This document shows, piece after piece, positions 55,884 to 64,000 of a stretch of 64,000 nt of DNA. Source of the stretch: Pholis gunnellus (taxonomy: Eukaryota; Chordata; Actinopteri; Perciformes; Pholidae). The position numbers and the translations under genes were made by a program. The stretch covers positions 2,714,607-2,778,606 of the forward strand of contig OU342808.1 of NCBI GenBank assembly GCA_910591455.2, written 5' to 3'. The notes beneath the pieces were generated by a model, which saw nothing but the letters and a program-made list of their open reading frames with translations, had not been told where the DNA came from and ran no database searches. Numbering within the stretch: position 1 is the first letter of the stretch; each line of letters starts with the position of its first letter.

Positions 55884-57910
55884 TCTTCCTTTTCAGATGT
55901 TGATAAATGTATTCTGTCCTATGCCATTAGTGATGAACATGAAATTCATGAGAAGTTCATATCAAGGTTCAATCAATGCCAATTTATTACACTGGTACTG
56001 ATACTGATATTTTTTTACTGAACCTGATGAAATCTGACATTTCATGCCTTCACAGTCAAATAACGACAGTGTATGCCTTAGAATTGGATAAACTGTCTAC
56101 TGAAATTGTGAAGAATTTAAGTATTAAAAGCATTAGTAGTAGGATTAATAGCACCCCTGGTGGTGGATAAAAGTGTCACAATAATAAGAATGTAAAATAT
56201 GTTAAGAGTCACAATATATTTAGTCACTGTAGGTATTAAACACTGTAAAGAATAAGTCTTACGGGTCAGAAAGGGAATATTCTGAGCAAGGCTTTACAGA
56301 CATGCAGCAGAGCAGTGCCGAGGTGAAGCAGTGATATCAAATAAGGAGAGAAGCAGCAGAGAACAGAGGTGACCTCATCGATGGAGAATGTGGCCAGAGA
56401 AGTGATGGACAGACAGGCCATGCGGGCCACGACGGAGAAGGAGGGAACAACACGACTACAGCCAATCACTGATCGACACTGACATCTGTTTCCAACGTTT
56501 TGGGACAGCTTTGACACTTTCCGACTTCCAGGAGATATAAAGAACAATGTTTTAGGGAGTAATCTTCAGACCATATCTTCCCTCCTTTTTCAGCACCTGG
56601 CTAGGCCGGACCTGTGAGTGGGGTGTATGTATGTGGTATCTGCTCTCGAGGACAATTCTACCGATAGAGTAATTCAGTTTGTAACTGTTCAGCTTCGATC
56701 AGATCATTAAATACTGTTTGAGTTTAAACCGGATCCTGTTGTTTGATGCGCCTGCGCTGTAAGAAGTAAACGGGGCAGAGCCAGTCCAGCCGCCTTGCGG
56801 TTTCATCAGAAAGTCCAAGCCTCAACAAAAAGTCAGAATAATACCAACAAGAATTCTACCAAAATGCAAATCAAAACTGTCCTATATCATATCCTATCAG
56901 AGGGGGACAACAGTAACGATATTGGAACTTTAATTAAATGCTGCCACTGGCAAACTCATGTATCGGTGTGAACCTTGTTGTGTTACTGCATGAACTCAGG
57001 GGTTGACTCAGCTCAGTATTGTCTCACTCAAGCTGAAGCCTGATTCTGTCCAAAGAGGACACAACTAACACTGGACTGGCCCATCCCTCCCTCCCTCCCT
57101 CTGTCTTTCTCTTTCTTTTTGTTTCCTATATGGTTTATATGACTGCTTTAAAAGGCGGTCTCCGTAGCGACCGTGGGACCCCTGCTGCTGTCAACCAGGT
57201 CCTCAGTAGCGGGCCTGATTGATGGCAGAGAGGCGGCCATAAAGACTATCTGCTGTTGCCAGATTAGACCAGACAAACATGCCCCCCGATTGCTGACCAG
57301 CTAGGAATGTTTATTTACAAGGGAGCATTCTGCATTCATTCTCTGCCCTCAGATTTACAGACACAACATATCCCCATACAACGGCTCGTATCATATCTTA
57401 TGAAAAAGTGACTCCTCATTTTCTGTGGGTTTTCCTACAAAAGTCCAGTAACACGTGTCAATTTACAGTTTACAGTCTGTTCAAAATGAACTTCCTTCTT
57501 TACAAGAAATGTAGTTAGGTTTAGGCAACAAAACTACCTGGTTAGGTTCAGGAAGAGATTGTTGCTTGGGTTAAAGTAACTACAGAAGTGGTGTTATTTA
57601 ATTAGGTTACGTGACAAATAAATCAACGTTGACTTCTGGTTTCATGCGGGGAATGAACAGCGGTCTCCTGGCTGAGAGACACGTTTTTGTTCGTTTTTTT
57701 ACGTGATGAGGTGAGTTAGAATACAAGCTTGTAAATTAACTGACTCCATTTAAACAATTACTACTTCATGAAACATATGCAGAACTCACTCCCCACAGTA
57801 TTTATAAAACTCTTATTTTCAAATCATGAGTTCAGGATGCAACAGGTTTACATGCTAGAGTAGTCAACTTTTTTCAAGTCTGTTCTGCCTCTGAGCAGTT
57901 GGAGACAAAA
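55884..57910. other. Intergenic stretch, no gene seen
   Basis: A (CCCT)n-like run lies at about 57086-57101. A non-repetitive block at about 57000-57350 could be conserved non-coding DNA, but nothing in it is diagnostic. Confidence 0.35.
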
Positions 57911-57911
57911 A

Positions 57912-57932
57912 GGGGGGGGGGGGGGGGGGGGG
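57912..57932. repeat. Homopolymer G21
   Basis: Uninterrupted G run. Confidence 0.95.
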
Positions 57933-59208
57933 CGTCACAGTGTTTCTATCACCGTCCATTAATGCTGCTGAGCCTGTTCTTCTGGGAAAAGCCTTCCTCC
58001 GCGCACCACATGTAGGTCACTGGCCTTTTGTGTGCGACGATGCGAGCCCACTGAGTGTTTGACGTTTCCATACTACTCTTACAATCCCCAGGTTGTCATG
58101 GAAATACACTGGGTGGCAGTAGCAGCGACGTGACAGTGGAGGAAAGAGCATGCAAAGGGAGGAGGTGAATCAGCCCAGCCTCTTTTGTGAGCTTCTGCTC
58201 ACTGTGGCCAAGACTGTTGATGAGGAGAGCTCTGACCAAAGGCGTTTGTTGACTTCAGGCAAAAAGCAGCACAGAAATAACCGGGAAAAAACAGAGCACT
58301 ATTACTCCTTAAGGATTGCAACTCTTTAATGTGGCCAAAATGAAAGATGTTAGGTTAATGTGGCTTTACTGGCTGTGAGCATCCCCCAAAAAACGGAATC
58401 TTTGACATAAATTCCCCTGAATGCTCAGTGTCAGTTGCTCATCTACTGAACTGAAGTGTGCAGAGTGTAGTGTTGACTCTGAGCCAGTAAAAGAGCGCTG
58501 AACGACTGTTTGCACACTAAGCTCAGAGTGTAATTGTGAGATTGTGTAAAGAAACACTCTGTATGCATAAACACACACACAGAACTACCTTACTTTCACT
58601 CCAGCCTCCAGATATATTGCTGTTATGTTTGTACGTATGATAAGAGAGTAGGCAATAATGCATCTAAGAATTTTTGTGTAAGCAGACCAAGGACACATTT
58701 AGACTTTCCAAACATTTAATGTAGTTAAGTCGGTCATGTTATGTGAACCTGTTGCTCTGGGATGCATAGGGAAATGCCTTAGTATCTCTTGCTTTGCATT
58801 TCTGTTGACTGCCTGTGTTTATGACCCAGTTCACTGGATTGTAGTTGACCCATTACAGCACCTATACCTGTTTTCACCAGCTGGCAGGTTTACAAGAAGT
58901 TTGCTACTCCACAACCAGTGTTGGTGTTAAAAGGAAAATTCAAGTTCCTTCCTTCTCTCTTTCTATTTCAAAGGTTTTCAAATCGTTTTGTTAAAGAATT
59001 GGCTTTTTGTCATTCAGATAGGTGTGTATTAAATCAATTTGACTTTTTATTCAGACTTGACAGATCCTTTAGTTACACCTGTAATAGCTGACTTTGTGGG
59101 CGGCAGAAAAGATCAAAGTCAGTCTTCAGAACACACCACATGTAATATGTGTAGTTGTAAAAACTCCTTGTCAGGTCATTAAACCATAAATGATGTTGAG
59201 TTTGTTGC
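57933..59208. other. Intergenic stretch, nothing recognised
   Basis: Frames of 64-70 codons without a domain. Confidence 0.4.
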
Positions 59209-59819
59209 TCAGGAACTTTTCTGTCTCAAACCATGTGTGTCTGCAGCATGTCGTACAGGACCACTCCCAGTTGCCACACTGGTAGGTCCAGACCTGTAGG
59301 TCCAGCACTGTTTCTTTTCTGGTGGGATGTGGGCAGAGATACCACAGAAGTTCCTGTATGATGAGGTCTTCTTTGAAAAGCAGCTGAGGCCAAAGTCAAT
59401 CGGCCGCAAGTGTGGGACATCAGAGTTGCTTTCAATCAAGATGTTTTCCAACTTTAAGTCCTGGTGGGTGATGTGTTTTGATTGATCCTCCTATTATGAG
59501 TGACGCCTTTACAGATGACACTGTCCTTGGGAATGTGTTTTTTTTGCCACAGAGAAAATGCTCTCCTTTAACCTGCGTGGCCTTCCTCACCCAGTGGTGA
59601 AGCTTGTTGTATTTCGCCTGGAACTGCTGGTTTCCTCTGAGGTGGATGTGGTGTCAGAGAAGAGTGCCTCTTCTTCCTGGGTGTTGCAACCTCCAAGGAG
59701 GATGAGGCGGCTTCCTCGTGTCTCTGGTCACGTTCAGAGACCCTCAGTCTCTTTTTAGGTCCATCTCCAATTTCAGTGACTTCTCTCATTGTCCCCTTCA
59801 CCTTGACATCATCCTCCAA
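59209..59819 (-). pseudogene. Pim-like serine/threonine kinase pseudogene (fish-type family)
   Basis: Minus strand. The 5' frame (59819-59568) is a basic N-terminal region (DGPKKRLRVSERDQRH, TPRKKRHSS). A shifted FQAKYNKLHHW reading at about 59630-59595 marks the start of the kinase domain. A later IPKDSVICKGVTHN reading (about 59540-59500) is the remnant of the N-lobe strand after the ATP lysine. The catalytic loop HQDLKLENILIES and the DFG segment LRPIDFGLSCF lie at about 59475-59370, followed by an AHIPPE APE-like motif. WQLGVVLYDMLQTHM (about 59275-59230) is in another frame. The glycine loop, helix C and most of the region up to the catalytic loop are missing. With at least three frame changes and this deletion it cannot encode a kinase. 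No introns seen, so it may be a degraded retrocopy or a broken duplicate. Confidence 0.85.
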
Positions 59820-62204
59820 GGGTTCAGGCTCAGAGGTGTCTCTCCCTTATAGAACACATCACAAATGTGTCAAAGGGTTTCTAAAATTCTACTGTAAGAC
59901 TCTGTGTGTGTGTGTGTTTATGTGTGCACTACAAGACACTTCTCAAATGTTCATAAAATGACCATATATCTTTTGAAACTTTGTTGTTTAAATGTTAATA
60001 TCTGCATCCGACATGCTCACAGGGACAATACTAACATGTTGATGTTATACAGTATATTGTTTGTCTCTGTCTGTACCCAATCCATCCCGGCGGCCTGATC
60101 CGGTCTGCCACAAGTGTGGGAGTACCTACCCAGTATGCCTTGAAGGAAGACCCGCCCGTACTCTGCCTTTGATTGGCTATTGGCTGCTAGATGTTACCGT
60201 TAGCCTAGCTGTGATGCTAACCGGCGCCACGTGCTAGACATGCCCAGGATGAGCGACAAAGCCAGCCCACGTTTTTGTTCCTGTAGTCAAAAGGAAGGCT
60301 ACTTGGTCCGAACAACGGTAACTTTTTTTTAATTTACAATTTTTCTATACTATTTGTTATCATTAAATTCACCAGATTTCGAATATTTGCAGTTCTACAA
60401 AAAGGAATGATTGAAAACTGAAAACAGATTCTGCTTACTTTCTTGCATTATGTTGGCATATAAGCATTTACTATGGAAGCATTTGGCAGACTAAATGAAA
60501 ATGAAAATGTAATCACACAATAGCATTTTTTCATTTTCCACTTCTCTACATTTGTATTAATTGAGTCAAAAATTAAACTGGAAAAGCCATTTGACATATA
60601 ACTTTCAAAGTCCAACTCCTTTTTATTAGTCATTCTCAGAAGGCGGGACTACGTCGGCTAGCAATTGGAACCTTATCCTCAGTGAAGTCAAAGTCAAAGG
60701 CTCATCTGCTCCTAGAGGCAGCAGAAGCTTTAGAACGGCAAACGTTTATTTCTCAAACAACCTCACAAACGTATCTAAAACTTATTGTCAGGTGGCACCT
60801 TGCATGTACCTGCCATCAGTGTATTACTGTGTGTGAATCAGTGAATGACATGTAGTTGTAAAGCTCATTTACTCTGCCATTTTATTTAGTCAGGGAAATA
60901 GTATGACAGCATTGAAATGTATTAACAGATGGGCAAACAATGCTTTTCCCTTTTAATATTTAAAATAACATTTGAATATTGTTAACCATAAAGGTTTTGG
61001 GATATTTCACAGAACAGGCAAAGTTGCTGCTTAACTTCTTTAAAAATACTTTTACATGCAAACTAAACCAAACTAAATTCCACTCACTATGGTAGTGGGA
61101 CAGAGGCAAACATCTCAGATAAATATCTCAAAACCTTGAAAAATAAAACAATATTTTATTGGATTGCTAGATTATATTAGGGCCATTTATGTGAAAATAA
61201 TTAAAAATTACGAAATACGATAGAAAAAAATTTACAAAAAGATTACAAAAACCAAAATATTTTCTTAGATCAAAATAGTGAATTCATGAGAAACGAAAGT
61301 CAAATATTCTCTGAGATAATTTTTTGTCATGAAACCAATTGAATCAACCTATACACACTGCAGTAACATGAGTGCTGAGTGCAGAATATAATATATTAGT
61401 TTGTATTCATGTTTATGTTTATAAAAGAACACAGAAAGAACACAGTTAAATAAATGAGAATTGTGTGTTGTGCACTTCTCAATTGTTTACCTTTTCACAG
61501 TACAAATAGCCTTGCTCAGCATTTTTTTATTTTTACTATTTCATTTTTCTGTTCACCTCCAATTACTAATCAAAATACATTGAGCTAAAAGGTGTAGAAC
61601 TCCACAATTCCACAATGTCTTTACACACACACACCTGTCTAGACAGACTCTCAGAGAGAGACTGATCAAGTAGAGCCGAAACATCCCTAATGCCCAGAAT
61701 CCAGTGATCCAGACAAGAACTGATTGAGACAAAGCCAGTCATTGGTATTCCACCTAGGTATCCACTCTGAAAGTCCTGGACACCACTCTGCCTCGTGCTC
61801 TCCTCTTCGCCTGTTCATCTAACTGAACAACATCAATTATGCCGGGGTTTATATGTTGTGAAAACCCTGTTTACTGGCCAATATTTGCACTGAATAGAAA
61901 TGGGAAGGGAGCAACAGATCCCAAAGGTTTTCTGCAAGTACAATTAGGGATTTATGTTCTTAAAGAGTGTCAGCTATGGATAAAAGATGTTTAAAGTTAA
62001 GGTGTCTTAGCTCAATATAACATTTGCCTTCCTTCCTTTATTGCAAGATGTAAATAATATACTGTTAAATACAAACCTCTCAGCCATTAAATAAATATTG
62101 ATATGTTCTTGATCACTTTGTGTTGTGTGATGGGTTTTGAGGCACTGCTGGCCTTGCAATTTGTCATTTATAAATGCTTTGTAAGGCATAGATAGTCCTC
62201 GCTT
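59820..62204. other. Intergenic stretch, no gene seen
   Basis: A short (TG)n lies at about 59903-59916. A GC-richer patch at 60080-60300 (CCGGCGGCCTGATCCGG, ACCGGCGCCACGTG) may be a repeat remnant or an old CpG-rich segment. Nothing coding. Confidence 0.35.
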
Positions 62205-62690
62205 TAGATGAGGTCACACAAAATACTTTACTAAGAACTAGTAACTACCTTAATAAATCATGAATTAATCATGAATTGCAGTATTAATACGCATTTATAA
62301 AGCATATATTAACATAGTCCCTCACCATTAGTGCATATCTAAATCATATATATAAATGCATGAATAATGTACATCTAAATAAGTTATTAATCATTTACTA
62401 ACACTTTATAAATGATGTTATTAATCATCTACAACTCCTTAATAATTGGTTTGTAAATATATAATACTTCATTTACAAATGAGGAATCCATCATTTATAA
62501 AGTATGAAAACACAATAATGAAACACATAATAGACGAGCTTATTAATCAAGAATAAAACATTTCTAACTGTTGTTATGAACTGCATACTAATGAATTATT
62601 AATGTAGGAACAATGCTTTATAAATGATGAATTAAGTGTTTACTCATACTTAACTAATGCTTCAAAGTGTTGTGTCACCTTGTGGGTGTG
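62205..62690. mobile_element. AT-rich foldback / MITE-like element
   Basis: Ends are imperfectly inverted: GAGGTCACACAAAATACTTTACTAA (62210 region, left) against the reverse of GCTTCAAAGTGTTGTGTCACCTTG (62659-62682, right). The interior is a string of related words (TTATAAATGATG, TAATAAATCATGAATT, TTTATAAAGC) that pair with one another in both orientations. Confidence 0.5.
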
Positions 62691-64000
62691 TGGTCCTTCT
62701 CTCGTGGTTAAAATTCTTCAGTATGCTAACTTCAAGTATATCTCCACTTAAAATAAACATAGTGTATAATAAAGTAACTGAAATGATGACCAAACCTAAG
62801 AAGAAATAATAAGAATAAATTGGAGTTATACTATAACAACTCAAACCATGTCATCATATACAAAAAAGGTCATGCTGTGTTTAATTTTAGGAGTCACAAT
62901 ATATATGTCAGCGATGGGATGTAAGTGATTTGCTTGACAACAGGTGTTCTCACTGCATTTCAGTCAGCCATGGTGTTGCCACCTTAGCTTCTTTGTCTAG
63001 ATTTGGGAACAATATGTGTTAACTCTGAACTTTACATTTACTTCGTCATCAATTTGATAATCTGCAAATGAAAAATGTGGCATACAAAAGCTGAAAGCCA
63101 ACCAAACAGACAAACTTTACGGTTTAATTAATGTACACATGAATAAAACTAATCTTTTATCGACTATGAAGTACATCAATGAAACAGATGTTCAAAATAA
63201 CTTAAGAGATTTCTATAGTAGGCATAAAGAAGGGCTATGTGGTAAAAATGTCAGCCGCCCTGCTGCTCTTGATGAACTCTCTGTGCCAAATGCTTGACAC
63301 TGCTTGCGTAAGTAGGGTTCTTTTAAAAAATTACCACATTTGCATGACAAAGGCAGATGGCTTCAGGGTACTAAGGAGGGGGAGGGAGGGGTTGGGGTCT
63401 GAAGGGAGTCAGGACACAGACAGGGTCTTTTGGACAGACGCATTGGGATTGTTTGGCTCTCTCCCAGTCAGGAGACCAGAAACTCTGCTGGATATGCGGG
63501 ATATTGACGCCGAGGCACTAGTAGAGGAGTCTGGACCAGATTTGGGTTTGACCATACCACGCATGGAGTTCCTTCCCAGTGTACTCAGAGAGACTTTCTG
63601 CTGCTATAAAGGAAAATGGGGACAGAGCGACAATGACTCAGGACGTTAACTCCAGAATTTTGGAAAACTGCCTGCTGATGAGTGACACGCTAATAGGGTC
63701 TTGTACTCACTTTGTGACTTTTTCTAAATTAAAGCAGAAATATTATTTTCTAGGTAAAATCAGTGGTCTATTTCATTTGGAAACTACACTGGTCTAGAGA
63801 TGACTGGAGCCCTGCATACTGGACTCATACTCTTCTCATTTGTGGTAATATTAATAATATTTAATGATGTAACAAGAGCCATGCAAATAGTTTATTTTGT
63901 TATTTTTATTAAGATTGTATCATATTGCTAATCAGTAAATCAACTTTGGAGTCTTCTAAATTGATAACGATGACTGTGTTTTCACAAACACACATAAACT
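62691..64000. other. Intergenic stretch to the right edge, no gene called
   Basis: A 136-codon frame at 63239-63649 is the longest here. It resembles no family I know, though a donor-like TGCGTAAGTAGG lies inside it at about 63304. It could hold part of an exon but I cannot support one. Confidence 0.35.

Noticed and set aside
63239..63649. 136-codon frame near the right edge
   Set aside because: No recognisable family, hydrophobic start without a clear signal-peptide pattern, and no supporting splice pair.
1..64000. CRISPR array, bacterial operon or phage-like system
   Set aside because: No spacer-repeat pattern, ribosome-binding sites or compact gene order. All evidence points to vertebrate nuclear DNA.

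Overview
This is a vertebrate, almost certainly teleost, nuclear window with no intact host gene. The evidence is the repeat content: BEL/Pao, sushi-ichi-like and Gmr1-like Ty3/gypsy elements, L2-type LINEs, a tRNA-derived SINE, hAT and PIF/Harbinger DNA transposons, many TG/TA/GGAT microsatellites, and a broken fragment of the fish-type Pim-like kinase family. Assignments rest on motifs read by eye. No database search was possible.

Layout. 0-3.6 kb: the 3' end of a BEL/Pao element (intact integrase frame plus a 3' LTR), followed by a 5'-truncated L2-like LINE. 4.1-5.1 kb: an internally deleted LINE derivative, which recurs inverted at 55.3-55.9 kb, and a second LINE-type tail. 6.25 kb: a tRNA-derived SINE with a relative at 51.3 kb. 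10.2 kb: a MITE. 12.7-14.6 kb: a sushi-ichi-like LTR and broken gag carrying an inserted antisense solo LTR with an exact 4-bp target duplication, then the 5' part of a hAT transposase. 15.7-16.0 kb: TG microsatellites. 16.9-17.65 kb: a diverged array of units of about 230 bp. 19.9-22.3 kb: a LINE fragment, a hAT deletion derivative and a Harbinger transposase pseudogene.

23.5-28.5 kb: MITE-like DNA, an unclassified dispersed repeat (called R1 here) in an inverted-arm arrangement, and another LINE fragment. 32.3-34.8 kb (minus strand): an L2 tail next to a Gmr1-like pol fragment in which the integrase end lies upstream of reverse transcriptase. It is fused upstream to the integrase end of a sushi-ichi-like element. 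36.8-37.1 and 47.5-49.0 kb: more R1 copies. 49.1-50.8 kb: LTR, tRNA-Pro-type primer site and SCAN-related gag of a Gmr1-like element. 59.2-59.8 kb: a Pim-like kinase pseudogene. 62.2-62.7 kb: an AT-rich foldback repeat.

The remaining single-copy stretches (roughly 6.6-10, 28.5-32, 37.5-46, 51.4-55.2, 56-59 and 60-64 kb) have no supportable exons. Some blocks (about 9.0-9.6, 37.6-38.3, 39.4-40.0, 41.3-42.2 and 45.7-46.0 kb) look like non-repetitive sequence with homeodomain-type TAATTA cores and could be conserved regulatory DNA. That is a guess from texture only.

Nothing here works together as a pathway. The window is a record of nested insertions. The most informative items are the two Gmr1-like fragments, the datable nested solo LTR, the shared-junction deleted LINE family and the R1 repeat.
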